Numbered from the stretch's first letter, positions 35,747 through 45,706 are shown. The stretch: DNA of 64,000 nucleotides from Barnesiella sp. WM24 (GCF_004570975.1 NZ_SPPC01000006.1:1-64000), one strand, 5' to 3'. Translations and numbers: made by a program. The notes: generated from the letters alone by a model not told the origin.

Positions 35747-35786
35747 GGTAAAATAATATCTGACATAGCACAGCTTATAATATTTT

Positions 35787-38700
35787 ATGAAAACTCTTGA
35801 GTTATTAACATTATTCCTGCTGCTCCTTATAACTGATGCCAACGCCGCAAGCCTCCGCTTCAAGCACATAGAAGCAACCGACGGGCTCTCGGACAACAAA
35901 ATCAACACAATCCTGAAAGACCGCGACGGATTTGTGTGGATAGCCACCGTGTCGGGGCTAAACCGATATGACGGTTACGACATCAAAATATACCGCCACG
36001 AGACAGGCGACTCGACTTCCATCATCGACAACTTTGTAGACGACATCGTGCAGGCCGCCGACGGCAAGCTATGGATTCATGCCGGCGGACGTTACATAAT
36101 ATATGACCCGGAGACCGACGCTTTTGACAACCATCCCGAGAAGACGTTCTCCGGAATGGGGATAAGCGAAAACCCCGACAAGATAGTGTCGGACAGCGAG
36201 GGAGAATGGATATATGTAAGTTCGGAAGGCCTGTTCCGTCACTCCGGCGGCAGGACAACAAGACTTACCGGCGTAACAGCGGGCAACAGCGAAGTGACCG
36301 ACATATGCCCGCTCAACGACAGCATACACACGGCAATCATCGACAACAACGGATTAATAACCATTGTCGACAGCACCGGGGAGGTGACACGACGCGACAA
36401 GACGCTTGCCGACATCACCGAAAGCCACACAAAATTCTGGCTCTTCGCCGACCGCGAAGGGCTCCTTTGGGTCTACGGGGACAACGGAGTGTGGGTCCTT
36501 GACACGCACTCCGGAGGATGGATCCATCCTCCGCTGCCTGCCGGAATCACACCGGGGTCACTACGCGCAATCGCCCAGGACGACACCGGCAGAATATGGC
36601 TCGGACTTGACAACGAAGGCGTCGCAGTTATCGATAAAAGCGGGTCGGAAATGAGAGTGGTCAACAATCCCAACGATATATATTCGCTCGGCAACAACTC
36701 CGTGACATCGCTCTTTGCCGACAACAAGGGCACAATGTGGGTAGGCACACAGAAGAAAGGTGTGTCGGTCTATAGTGACAGCGAGTTTAAGTTTGACCTC
36801 GAAGCGATGCCCGACGTCAACTGCATCGTCGAGGCGTCACAGCCCGGGGAGTTCTGGATAGGCACCGACAATAACGGGCTGATGCTCTGGAACAGGAAGA
36901 CCGGCTCACTGAAAGCAGTGCTCGACCCTGCCGACAAAGATCATCCCCACGCGATAGCCACAATAACCAAGGCTGCCGACGGCTCACTCTGGATAGGCAC
37001 TTTCAACAACGGTCTTGTCCATTATGCCGGTGGAGTGTTCACCCACTACAACACCGCCACAGGGCTGCCCAACAACAATGTGTGGTCAATCATGGAAAAT
37101 CCCGACGGTTCGCTCTGGATAGGCACCCTCGGTGGAGGACTGACACTGATGAACCCGTCGACACGCTCATTCACCACCTATAACGCAAGCAACTCGGAGC
37201 TGCCCGGCGACTTCGTGATGACAATGGCAAAGGGAAGCGACGGAAAGCTCTATGCAGGAACCTCCAGCGGCCTTGCAACCCTCGACCCGGTGACCAATAA
37301 AATCACGGAGACAAAGGGCACCCGCGACAATGGCACCCAGCTCGAAAACAGGACCATAGGGCAACTCTTTACCGACAGCCGCGGGCTACTGTGGATAGGC
37401 ACACGTGACGGACTGTGTGTTTACGACCTCAAACATGACAAAATCTACGAAGTGCCCCTTCTCCCCGACTTGTCACGCCCTTACATACTCGGCATGATAG
37501 AAGACTCGGCGCGCAACCTCTGGGTAGCTGTAGACGGAAGCATAATAAACGTGACCGTGGCCCCCGACATAAACGCTTCAGGCTACAGCTTCACGCCACG
37601 CGTATATTCCGGCAAGGACGGTCTTCAGAACAGCACCTTCAACCAGCGGTCAATGGCGAGGCTCGATAACGGCGACATAGTCGTGGGAGGACTTTACGGA
37701 CTCAACGTCGTGTCACCGGGAAGCATCCGCTACAACCTGTCACGACCCAAGGTCATCTTCACCGACCTCATCCTGCAAGGGGGAGAGCCCGTAAGACCGG
37801 GCAAGGAATATGACGGGCATGTCGTACTGTCAAAGACCCTCGACCACACCGCCAAAGTCACCCTGTCATACCGCCAGAACAGCTTCACCATATACTTCGC
37901 CACCGACAACTATATCCTCCCGGAACACACTACATATTATTACAAGCTCGAAGGGTTCAGCGACGAGTGGCTTGAGTGTCCGGCAGGAATGCACCATGTC
38001 ACCTACACCAACCTCAGCCCCGGCGACTACCGACTGATAATAAAGGCAGTCAACAGCGACGGCGTGGAAGGCGACGCAGAGCGGTCGCTTGACATAGTGA
38101 TTACGCCTCCGGTATGGGGCACAGTGTGGGCAAAAATCATCTATGTGATTCTCGCCATAGCACTGATAACCCTCCTGTGCATAGGATTCAAGCGTCAGGA
38201 GCGCCGCCGTTACGTAAAACGCCAGCAGGAGGAGTCGGCACGCAAGCAGGAGGAGCTTAACCAAATGAAATTCAAGTTTTTCACCAACGTAAGCCACGAA
38301 CTGCGCACTCCCCTCACCCTCATCCTGTCGCCCCTTGAATCCATGATGCGCGACAACACCGACGAACGCACGGCAAAGCGCCTTGACACGATACACGCCA
38401 ATGCGTCCCGACTGCTGTATCTCGTCAACCAGCTCCTCGACTTCCGTAAAAATGAAGTAGCCGGACTCACCTTCAACGGCTCGACCGGCGACGCAATCGG
38501 ATTCCTGCGCAGCGCGTTCAACTCATTTGCCGACATGGCGGAGAAAAAAGATATAGAGCTGTCGTTCAGGACCAACATCGACCGCCTTGACATGCTCTTT
38601 GACGCCGACAAGCTCGGCAAGGTGATAACCAACCTGCTCTCCAACGCCATGAAGTTCACCCCCTCGGGAGGAAGCATCGACGTGACGACAGAGCTTGTCG

Positions 38701-39770
38701 GACAGATGCTGAGAGTGAAAGTGATCGACACAGGATGCGGCGTGCCCGACAACGAAAAGACCCACGTGTTTGAACGCTTCTACCAGGGAGGCGGCAACAA
38801 GGGCAGCGAAAGCGGCTCAGGCATAGGGCTCAGCCTCGTCAAGGAATACATAAGGCTCCACGAGGGCGACGTGTGGGTACAGGACACCCCCGGCGGAGGC
38901 TCTACATTCATCGTCGACATCCCCGTAAGGCAAGGCGCGGCTACAGCGTCACAGCAGTCCGCCGACACCACGGCAGGAACCGAAAGCGCAGCCAACTTGC
39001 CTACCCCCACCTCAGAACGCCCCACCGCACTCCTTGTCGACGACAACCATGACTTGCTTGAGTTCATGCGCGACGAGCTCAGCACCGATTTCAACATACT
39101 CACCGCCGCCGACGGCAAAGACGCGCTCAAAACACTCTCCGAACGCAAAATCGACATCATCGTAACCGACCTGATGATGCCTCATATCGACGGCATAGAG
39201 CTTTGTCGACGGCTGAAAACCGACCCCCGCACACTCGACATCCCCGTTATCGTTGTGACCGCAAAACAGGATGTACGTTCAGTTGTCGAAGGACTCACGG
39301 TAGGAGCCGACGACTATGTGACAAAACCGTTCAACAACGAGGTGCTGCGGCTGAAGATGAAACATCTCGTGGCGTTACGGCGCAAAGGCGCGACACGCAG
39401 CCCGCTCGTGCCCGAACCGGAGAAAGTCAAAATCACCTCGCTCGACGAGAAACTGATAGAGCGCGCTGTAAAATATGTCGAAGACAACATTTCCCGAAGC
39501 GACCTCTCCGTAGAGGAACTGAGCAAGGCCCTCGGCATGAGCCGCGTCCACCTCTACAAAAAGATACTCCACATCACCGGAAAGACCCCCATCGAGTTTA
39601 TCCGCATCCTGAGGCTCAAACGCGCCACCCAGTATCTCCGCGAAAGCCAGCTGAATGTATCGGAGATAGCCTATCAGTTAGGCTTCAACAACCCGAAATA
39701 TTTCAGCAAATACTTCCAGGAAGAATTTGGGATATCACCGTCAGAATACCAGAAGCGGGAAGGCATATAA
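35787..39770 (+). CDS. hybrid two-component system sensor-regulator (HTCS)
   Basis: A 1327-residue protein that joins sensing and transcription control. Signal peptide (to about 20); two seven-bladed propellers of Reg_prop repeats in the periplasm (about 25-690, with many LWIGT and WVG repeats); Y_Y_Y domain (about 690-775); one membrane span (about 782-802); histidine kinase with phospho-acceptor H837 in NVSHELRTP and ATP-binding G boxes (DTGCGVP, GSGIGLSLV); receiver with D1128 in TDLMMP; AraC-type helix-turn-helix (about 1218-1327). It reads the glycan product in the periplasm and activates the neighbouring SusC/D operon. It is divergent from susC and upstream of the GH31 gene. Confidence 0.96.
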   Translation: MKTLELLTLFLLLLITDANAASLRFKHIEATDGLSDNKINTILKDRDGFVWIATVSGLNRYDGYDIKIYRHETGDSTSIIDNFVDDIVQAADGKLWIHAGGRYIIYDPETDAFDNHPEKTFSGMGISENPDKIVSDSEGEWIYVSSEGLFRHSGGRTTRLTGVTAGNSEVTDICPLNDSIHTAIIDNNGLITIVDSTGEVTRRDKTLADITESHTKFWLFADREGLLWVYGDNGVWVLDTHSGGWIHPPLPAGITPGSLRAIAQDDTGRIWLGLDNEGVAVIDKSGSEMRVVNNPNDIYSLGNNSVTSLFADNKGTMWVGTQKKGVSVYSDSEFKFDLEAMPDVNCIVEASQPGEFWIGTDNNGLMLWNRKTGSLKAVLDPADKDHPHAIATITKAADGSLWIGTFNNGLVHYAGGVFTHYNTATGLPNNNVWSIMENPDGSLWIGTLGGGLTLMNPSTRSFTTYNASNSELPGDFVMTMAKGSDGKLYAGTSSGLATLDPVTNKITETKGTRDNGTQLENRTIGQLFTDSRGLLWIGTRDGLCVYDLKHDKIYEVPLLPDLSRPYILGMIEDSARNLWVAVDGSIINVTVAPDINASGYSFTPRVYSGKDGLQNSTFNQRSMARLDNGDIVVGGLYGLNVVSPGSIRYNLSRPKVIFTDLILQGGEPVRPGKEYDGHVVLSKTLDHTAKVTLSYRQNSFTIYFATDNYILPEHTTYYYKLEGFSDEWLECPAGMHHVTYTNLSPGDYRLIIKAVNSDGVEGDAERSLDIVITPPVWGTVWAKIIYVILAIALITLLCIGFKRQERRRYVKRQQEESARKQEELNQMKFKFFTNVSHELRTPLTLILSPLESMMRDNTDERTAKRLDTIHANASRLLYLVNQLLDFRKNEVAGLTFNGSTGDAIGFLRSAFNSFADMAEKKDIELSFRTNIDRLDMLFDADKLGKVITNLLSNAMKFTPSGGSIDVTTELVGQMLRVKVIDTGCGVPDNEKTHVFERFYQGGGNKGSESGSGIGLSLVKEYIRLHEGDVWVQDTPGGGSTFIVDIPVRQGAATASQQSADTTAGTESAANLPTPTSERPTALLVDDNHDLLEFMRDELSTDFNILTAADGKDALKTLSERKIDIIVTDLMMPHIDGIELCRRLKTDPRTLDIPVIVVTAKQDVRSVVEGLTVGADDYVTKPFNNEVLRLKMKHLVALRRKGATRSPLVPEPEKVKITSLDEKLIERAVKYVEDNISRSDLSVEELSKALGMSRVHLYKKILHITGKTPIEFIRILRLKRATQYLRESQLNVSEIAYQLGFNNPKYFSKYFQEEFGISPSEYQKREGI

Positions 39771-39867
39771 CATTTTATACCCACAGGAAAAACAATTTAA
39801 TCGCCGTCTAATCATTTTTTACGGCAACAATCAACATATCAGCCACTCGTCTACGCAATCAGTTGTG

Positions 39868-39875
39868 TAACTTTG
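39868..39875 (+). promoter_or_regulatory. -7 box of the GH31 gene
   Basis: TAACTTTG, exact TAnnTTTG match, 33 bp before the ATG. It allows GH31 transcription independent of the regulator gene. Confidence 0.55.
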
Positions 39876-39908
39876 TAGATACAAACCAACAATCACGAAC
39901 CCTTAAAT

Positions 39909-42785
39909 ATGAAATCAAGACATTTAACCTTTACACTCGCGTCAGCGCTTCTGGTGACATCGTGCGCCACGCGCCCTTACGAGAAGTCTGATACCGGAGT
40001 GACAGTCAACGTCAGGGATGTCAACGAAAACGGCACACGCCTTGTCAGGCTGCAGGTGCTGGGCGACAAACTGATACGCGTATCCGCCACCCCCGACAAA
40101 AAATTTGCCGACAATCCCAGTCTGGTTGTCGTGGAGCAGAAATCAACCCCTCGCTTTGAAGTAGTCGAGACCGACTCGTCGGTACAGGTCGTGACCTCAC
40201 AGCTCACAGCCGATGTACTGCTGGCGTCGGGCGACGTAAAATTCTTCGATAGCGAAGGCAAGCTCATCCTTGCCGAAGACAACGGTGGAAGAAGCTTCAC
40301 CCCGATTGAGGTAGAGGGCAAGAAAGCCTATACTGTAAGACAGCTCTTTGAATCGGTCAACGACGAGGAAGGCATCTACGGACTCGGACAGCATCAGGCC
40401 GACGAGTGGAACTATAAAGGAAAAAACGAGGAACTTTTCCAGTATAACACCAAAGTGTCGGTGCCATTTGTGGTATCGACCGACAATTACGGAATCCTCT
40501 GGGACAGCTACTCCCTGTGCCGCTGGGGCAATCCCGCCGACTACAAGCAGCTCGGCGGAGTGTTCAAGCTCTACGATAAAGACGGAAAGGAAGGCGCGCT
40601 CACCGGAACCTACGTGCCGGCTCAGGGAGAGACTCTCGTGCAGCGTGAGGACTCGATCTATTTCGAGCATCTCATACGCGGCGACCTCGCCCATGTCGTG
40701 AATCTGCCTCAGGACTTCAACTTCGCGGGCGCTCATGTCACCTATGAAGGCTCTATCGAAGCCGACGAGACCGGGCTTTACCGCTTCATCCTCTATTACT
40801 CAGGCTACCAGAAAGTCTATCTGGACAATGAGCTTATTGTCCCGGAGCGCTGGCGCACAGCCTGGAACCCCAACAGCTTCAAATTCTCGGCAGAACTTGA
40901 GGCGGGACGCCGCATCCCCATCAAAATCGAGTGGGAACCCGATGGTTCTGTAGCCTACTGCGGACTTCGCGTCTACAGCCCGACCGACGCCGACGAACAG
41001 CTGAAGATGAGCTGGTGGGGCGAGATGCAGGAGCAGATCGACTACTACTTCGTGTATGGCGACTCAATGGACGATGTTATCAGCGGTTACCGCACCCTTA
41101 CCGGCAAGGCTCCGATCATGCCGAAATGGGCTATGGGCTACTGGCAGAGCCGCGAGAAATACAACACCCAGGAAGAAGTGCTTTCGACCTTTACCGAATT
41201 CCGCAAACGCAATATCCCTATCGACAACATCGTAATCGACTGGCTCCACTGGAAAGAAGATTCATGGGGAAGCCATGAGTTTGACCCCGTCCGTTTCCCC
41301 GACCCCAAAGGCATGGTTGACTCCATCCACGACATGGACGGAAGGGTCATGATATCGGTATGGCCGAAATTCTACGTGACCACCGACCATTACAAGGAAT
41401 TTGACGAAAAAGGCTGGATGTACAAGCTGCCCGTCACCGACAGCATCCGTGACTGGGTGGGACCCGGCTACCTCAGCTCATTCTACGACGCTTACGACCC
41501 CGAGGCACGCAAGCTCTTCTGGCAGCAGATGTATGAGCACTACTATCCCCTCGGCATCGACGCATGGTGGATGGACGCCTCCGAGCCCAACATCCGCGAC
41601 TGCACTGACATCCAGTATCGTAAGGACCTCATCACACCCACAGCGCTTGGACCGTCGACCGAATATTTCAACGCTTACGCCCTCATGAATGCAGAAGCAA
41701 TCTACGACGGACAGCGTGGCGTAGATCCCGACAAGCGCGTGTTCCTACTCACCAGAAGCGGATTTGCAGGCGAACAGCGCTACTCTACAGCTACATGGAG
41801 CGGCGACATCGCGACTCGCTGGGAAGACATGGCGGCACAGATTTCAGCCGGACTTAACTTCGCGATGAGCGGAGTGCCCTACTGGACAATGGACATCGGC
41901 GGATTCTGCGTTGAAAACCGCTACGTGAAGGCACAGCAGGAATTTAACAAGACAGGCAAGGAAAACGCCGACCTCAAGGAATGGCGTGAGCTCAACACAC
42001 GCTGGTATCAGTTTGGAGCATTCGCACCGCTATTCCGCGCCCACGGACAGTGGCCTTTCCGCGAAGTGTTCAACATCGCGCCTGAAAGCCATCCCGCCTA
42101 CAAGTCCATCCTCTATTACACCAAGCTCCGCTACAACCTGATGCCCTACATCTACTCTCTCGCGGGCATGACCTATTACAATGATTATACAATCATGCGC
42201 CCGCTCGTGATGGACTTCCCAGCCGACAAGAACGTGCGCGACATCAAGGATGAGTATATGTTTGGTCCCGACCTGCTTGTGGCACCCGTCTACACTTACG
42301 GAGCCCGCAGCCGCAAGGTTTACTTCCCCGCAACAGAAGGATGGTATGACTTCTACACCGGCAAGTTCATCGCAGGCGGTCAGACTCTTGACATAGCGGC
42401 TCCCTATGAGCGCATGCCGCTCTTCGTGCGTGCCGGCTCAATCCTGCCTGTTGGCGGTGACATACAGTCCACAGCCGAAGTGTCGGCAGAGCCCGTCACC
42501 CTCTTTGTGGCAGCAGGTGCCGACGGCAGCTTCACCCTTTACGATGACGAAGGCATCAACTACAACTACGAGAAGGGCATGAAGTCGACCATAAGCCTGA
42601 GCTACGACAACGCTACCTCAACGCTTACTATCGGCAACCGCGAGGGCGAATACCCCGGAATGTCGCAATCACGCAAATTCAATATAGTCAAGGTTGACCC
42701 GACCCATCCCGTGGCATTTGACAAGAAAGCCACCGGCAAGATGGTCGACTATACAGGTAAAGAGATTAAAATAACCCTTGACTGA
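39909..42785 (+). CDS. GH31 alpha-xylosidase-like lipoprotein with PA14 insert
   Basis: A 958-residue glycoside hydrolase. Lipidated Cys in VTSCATRP (residue 19). An N-terminal beta domain holds a PA14 insertion (about 265-360, ADETGLYRFILYYSG). The TIM barrel (about 395-730) carries nucleophile D556 in WWMDASEPN and acid/base D633 in WSGDIATRW; PYWTMDIGGF and RWYQFGAFAPLFRAHG follow. C-terminal beta domains end the protein. GH31 with PA14 is the layout of the alpha-xylosidase of Bacteroides ovatus that trims xyloglucan fragments (established); alpha-glucosidase is possible. It has its own promoter and a GC-rich terminator. Confidence 0.88.
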   Translation: MKSRHLTFTLASALLVTSCATRPYEKSDTGVTVNVRDVNENGTRLVRLQVLGDKLIRVSATPDKKFADNPSLVVVEQKSTPRFEVVETDSSVQVVTSQLTADVLLASGDVKFFDSEGKLILAEDNGGRSFTPIEVEGKKAYTVRQLFESVNDEEGIYGLGQHQADEWNYKGKNEELFQYNTKVSVPFVVSTDNYGILWDSYSLCRWGNPADYKQLGGVFKLYDKDGKEGALTGTYVPAQGETLVQREDSIYFEHLIRGDLAHVVNLPQDFNFAGAHVTYEGSIEADETGLYRFILYYSGYQKVYLDNELIVPERWRTAWNPNSFKFSAELEAGRRIPIKIEWEPDGSVAYCGLRVYSPTDADEQLKMSWWGEMQEQIDYYFVYGDSMDDVISGYRTLTGKAPIMPKWAMGYWQSREKYNTQEEVLSTFTEFRKRNIPIDNIVIDWLHWKEDSWGSHEFDPVRFPDPKGMVDSIHDMDGRVMISVWPKFYVTTDHYKEFDEKGWMYKLPVTDSIRDWVGPGYLSSFYDAYDPEARKLFWQQMYEHYYPLGIDAWWMDASEPNIRDCTDIQYRKDLITPTALGPSTEYFNAYALMNAEAIYDGQRGVDPDKRVFLLTRSGFAGEQRYSTATWSGDIATRWEDMAAQISAGLNFAMSGVPYWTMDIGGFCVENRYVKAQQEFNKTGKENADLKEWRELNTRWYQFGAFAPLFRAHGQWPFREVFNIAPESHPAYKSILYYTKLRYNLMPYIYSLAGMTYYNDYTIMRPLVMDFPADKNVRDIKDEYMFGPDLLVAPVYTYGARSRKVYFPATEGWYDFYTGKFIAGGQTLDIAAPYERMPLFVRAGSILPVGGDIQSTAEVSAEPVTLFVAAGADGSFTLYDDEGINYNYEKGMKSTISLSYDNATSTLTIGNREGEYPGMSQSRKFNIVKVDPTHPVAFDKKATGKMVDYTGKEIKITLD

Positions 42786-42823
42786 GTATAATTTCTTTGT
42801 AAAAAAGATTTTTGGGTTATAAA

Positions 42824-42852
42824 CAGCGGGCGGCTCGTGATGAGCCGCCCGC
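42824..42852 (+). terminator. terminator of the GH31 gene
   Basis: Perfect 12-bp GC-rich stem (42824-42835 with 42841-42852), 5-nt loop, 38 bp after the stop. Only a short TTGCGTT follows, so it may act with help from other factors. Confidence 0.65.
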
Positions 42853-42943
42853 TTTGCGTTCCGACAAGCCGCGGCATTGCTTACATGAGGGCGAACTCTC
42901 ACTTCCCCCTAAATTGCTTGCACAGGTGTCTGTACAGAGTGTT

Positions 42944-43027
42944 ATCGCGTAGCCGCGGGGGGACATCGCGTAGATGCCGGGGGACATCGCGTAGCCGCGG
43001 GGGGACATCGCGTAGCTGTAGGGGCGA
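42944..43027. repeat. four tandem copies of a 21-bp GC-rich unit
   Basis: Units start at 42944, 42965, 42986 and 43007. Units 1 and 3 are identical (ATCGCGTAGCCGCGGGGGGA plus C). Unit 2 differs at a few positions and unit 4 decays in its second half. The unit length of 21 keeps reading frames open on the minus strand, where it would encode YAMSPRG-type heptads, but no promoter or start for a real gene is seen. The surrounding gap 42786-43124 otherwise holds only hairpins. Confidence 0.85.
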
Positions 43028-43041
43028 GTGGAAGCTCGCCC
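43022..43041. repeat. REP-like hairpin, GGGCGAG type
   Basis: GGGCGAG (43022-43028) and CTCGCCC (43035-43041) form a 7-bp stem with a 6-nt loop, directly after the tandem repeat. A similar GGGCGAGT hairpin stands at 48572-48607. Confidence 0.5.
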
Positions 43042-43124
43042 GAAATATACGGATACAAAAAGAGAATGTGCCAGAATTACTTCTGACACACTCTCCCACT
43101 TTTATAGAATATGGAATAATGGAT

Positions 43125-44915
43125 TTACTTCACGAGCACCTTGGTTGTCACAGTCTTGCCCTCGGCTTCATATTTTACCACATATACACCTGCCGGCACT
43201 GACACTGAGCCATAGCTTCCGCGGATAGCGCCTACAGTCTTGCCGTCAATGCTGTAAACCACGGCGTTGTCATAGTCGCCTTCCATGCGGATTCCGCCGT
43301 CGACAGCGACTATCGACACCTTCTCGCGGGTCATGACATCCACTGCGGTCACTGCGGGAGAGTCAGTGTTAAACTTAAAGTAGGAAAGCTCTGTAGTCGG
43401 AGCCTCATCCCAGCCGATAGCCATTATATAATAGTCTCTGCCTTCAATAATTTCAGGCATTATGATTCTTGAATATCCGTCGGCAAACATGGAATAGCCC
43501 ATAAACTGGTAAAACAGGTAATCATCTACCTCGTCATTTTCCATGTAATAGTCGAGAACCTTGGTTTCTGCATATTTAAAAGCAAACTGTTCTCCCTCGA
43601 CAGAAGGCAAAATATCTACGGCAACAGTATATTTCTTTCTGGTGTCTGTAGAGTTCTTTTCATCAAGCTCGACGCTATATACCTCAAACTCAAATGTCAT
43701 ATCAGACTTATTGCACTCCTTGGTCTTGAACTCGACGAAAAATATATCGGTTATTCGCTCGCAGTCTTCATTAAGACCGTAGGCATACAGAACCATGTCA
43801 GTGCCCCAGCGCAGTTCAGGTCGGCTATCCTCATCCATATCAGCTGTGTGACTGTCGATTGTGCCCTGAAGCAGATTAGGTCTCATCAATTCCTGCCATG
43901 TGTACTGACCATTGTAAAGCGATGCGACATACTCCCACCATCCTTGTTCGATTTCAACATCCACTACCTCAATTCCGCCATGATTCTCAATAACTTCGGG
44001 TGTTGTTATATGCCATGCGAAGAGCATGTCCTCTGTAGGAGGCACAATCTTGATGTGGGCATTGGTCTGGGTTATGTCAGTCACTTCGATGGTGAACACC
44101 GGCTTCTCAGGCTGCATCTCCACAGTCTTGTATTCGGTCATGTCGGGCGCAGTTGTCGGGGCGCCGTCTTCAGCACCTACTGTAACGACACAGAAATCAC
44201 GGTCGGCACGCTGCTTCGTAAACGTCACAGTCTGCTCTCCCGAATATGTCTTTCCATAAGGCATAACCTGATCTTTCAAAAACTCAGTCTCACCCGCCGA
44301 CCCCGGGGTAAGGTCATAATGGTCAAGCAGTCTCTTCTCAAGAGCGTGGACGAGATAGGGGTCATCGTTTGACGGAGTTATCTTAACGGTGGTTGTCATG
44401 TAATATTTGCCGTCAGGCTCTATCGACACCACCTTCACGTCAAATGTATTTTCCGACACCTTCGGGTCAATGGTCTTGAACGACTTTGTCGTAAGCGGAA
44501 CAGTCACCTCGCCTTCGCGATTCATGCCAAAGGCATATACCACATATTCCGCACCGCCCCATTCAAGCATGTCATATTCTTCTGATACTATAGCCTCATT
44601 CTCCCCTGAAATAAGAGAATATGACATCATGTCCTGCCACGTAGTATCATCGTAATATGACGCATTACGCTCCCACGACGCTATATGATTGGCAATGATA
44701 TTGTCAGAGCCGATTTCGTCAAAATCCGCCCTGGGGCGCATATTCCAATAATAGCTGAACGTGTCATCGGAGGGTGTCACCGTGACAACGGCGTCAGTAC
44801 ATGTGATATTGCTCACATTGATTTCAAGAGACTTCTCCTGCGCCTCCATTGAAATCATTCCGGAGACAGCGACCATAGCCGCAATCGCCTTGACTTTCCG
44901 AGTAAAATAAACCAT
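43125..44915 (-). CDS. secreted protein with four Ig-like repeats and a sorting-type tail
   Basis: I do not recognise a function. The 596 residues begin with a signal peptide (cleavage near MEAQ, about 26). Four beta-sandwich repeats of about 125 residues follow (about 28-148, 150-280, 285-410, 420-520). They show recurrent phrases: alternate repeats open FEVY/DVKV/IEVTD-V or SNIT, two contain W..L/M tracts (TTWQDMMSYSLISG and YTWQELMRPNLLQG), and VVYAFGMN matches VLYAYGLN. Repeats 1 and 3 are most alike, as are 2 and 4. The last 70 residues (VVYSIDGKTVG, GVYVVKYEAEG) look like a C-terminal sorting domain. A surface or secreted role is likely. Confidence 0.7.
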   Translation of the reverse strand: MVYFTRKVKAIAAMVAVSGMISMEAQEKSLEINVSNITCTDAVVTVTPSDDTFSYYWNMRPRADFDEIGSDNIIANHIASWERNASYYDDTTWQDMMSYSLISGENEAIVSEEYDMLEWGGAEYVVYAFGMNREGEVTVPLTTKSFKTIDPKVSENTFDVKVVSIEPDGKYYMTTTVKITPSNDDPYLVHALEKRLLDHYDLTPGSAGETEFLKDQVMPYGKTYSGEQTVTFTKQRADRDFCVVTVGAEDGAPTTAPDMTEYKTVEMQPEKPVFTIEVTDITQTNAHIKIVPPTEDMLFAWHITTPEVIENHGGIEVVDVEIEQGWWEYVASLYNGQYTWQELMRPNLLQGTIDSHTADMDEDSRPELRWGTDMVLYAYGLNEDCERITDIFFVEFKTKECNKSDMTFEFEVYSVELDEKNSTDTRKKYTVAVDILPSVEGEQFAFKYAETKVLDYYMENDEVDDYLFYQFMGYSMFADGYSRIIMPEIIEGRDYYIMAIGWDEAPTTELSYFKFNTDSPAVTAVDVMTREKVSIVAVDGGIRMEGDYDNAVVYSIDGKTVGAIRGSYGSVSVPAGVYVVKYEAEGKTVTTKVLVK

Positions 44916-44974
44916 AACTTAACTTTTTTATGTAATGAAATGTGATATCTCAAGCATGAACTAAAGCTCATTCA

Positions 44975-44982
44975 CAAAAATA
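44975..44982 (-). promoter_or_regulatory. -7 box of the four-repeat secreted protein gene
   Basis: TATTTTTG on the minus strand, exact TAnnTTTG match, about 60 bp before the ATG. Confidence 0.45.
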
Positions 44983-45095
44983 GATATAGTTTCACTCAAA
45001 AAACTTAACATAGATTAAGAAATGACACAAAAGTCACTTTTAACAATCCAAAATTAACAAAATGCCACTTTCACAAGCGATATTTATATAAATTG

Positions 45096-45686
45096 TCAAC
45101 GCCGGGATTTTAGAAACTCCCTTTTCAGCTTGCTGAGATATTCGGGTGTCACCCCGAGATAGGACGCGATGTTTTTCTGCGACACCTTTTCCATGATTTC
45201 AGGACGGTCGCCTATCATGCGGCGGTAGCGCTCGGCAGTGCTTCCGTTATGAACCACGGCATTCTTATATTCCTGGAAAAACAGTTCGCCATAGGCATAC
45301 TGCAACATCCATATCGTAAGTTCGTGATAGCTCGTCACCACATCCCAGAAGTCATCTTTCTTAATGTGCATAAGAGTCGTGGGACAGCATGCCTCCACTC
45401 TGTAATAGGATGGCAGATTCATGACAAATGAATGTTTTGACGAAAACATAGTGCCGGGGAGCCCGAAACCGAATGTGCGCTCCTTATCACCGTTCATGTC
45501 GACAAAACGCACTATCCCGTCTTCAACGATATACACGTCGGGACATTTCATTCCCTCTTCTATCACGATGCCTCCCCTTGAAAGATTCATAGTCTCGCCG
45601 CGCGAGAAAAGCACCTCAAGACCATCTCCGTCGGGAAGATAGCCAAGCTCGTTTTTCAGCAGCGATTTCAATCTTTCAAATGCCAT
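45096..45686 (-). CDS. Crp/Fnr-family transcription regulator
   Basis: 196 residues from the start MAFERLKSLL (base 45686). An earlier ATG at 45740 adds 18 residues, but the -7 box at 45707-45714 lies inside that extension, so it is not used. A cyclic-nucleotide-binding-type beta barrel (about 20-130, GGIVIEEGMKCPDVYIVEDG) is followed by a winged helix with VSQKNIASYLGVTPEYLSKL (about 170-189). No FeS cysteine set of Fnr type is visible, and the ligand is unknown. It lies 77 bp after trmD on the same strand. Targets cannot be read from sequence. Confidence 0.9.
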   Translation of the reverse strand: MAFERLKSLLKNELGYLPDGDGLEVLFSRGETMNLSRGGIVIEEGMKCPDVYIVEDGIVRFVDMNGDKERTFGFGLPGTMFSSKHSFVMNLPSYYRVEACCPTTLMHIKKDDFWDVVTSYHELTIWMLQYAYGELFFQEYKNAVVHNGSTAERYRRMIGDRPEIMEKVSQKNIASYLGVTPEYLSKLKREFLKSRR

Positions 45687-45706
45687 GTCACGATAAGTTA
45701 ATAATG

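Noticed and set aside
39780-39840. GCCGT/ACGGC inverted repeat after the hybrid regulator as terminator
   Set aside because: Only 5 bp and the T-run is in the loop, not after the stem.
42944-43027. Tandem repeats considered as a CRISPR array
   Set aside because: Units abut without spacers and no cas genes are near.
42817-43089. Minus-strand ORFs through the 21-bp repeat (YAMSPRG heptads)
   Set aside because: Open only because the unit length is divisible by three; no start context, and no non-repeat domain.
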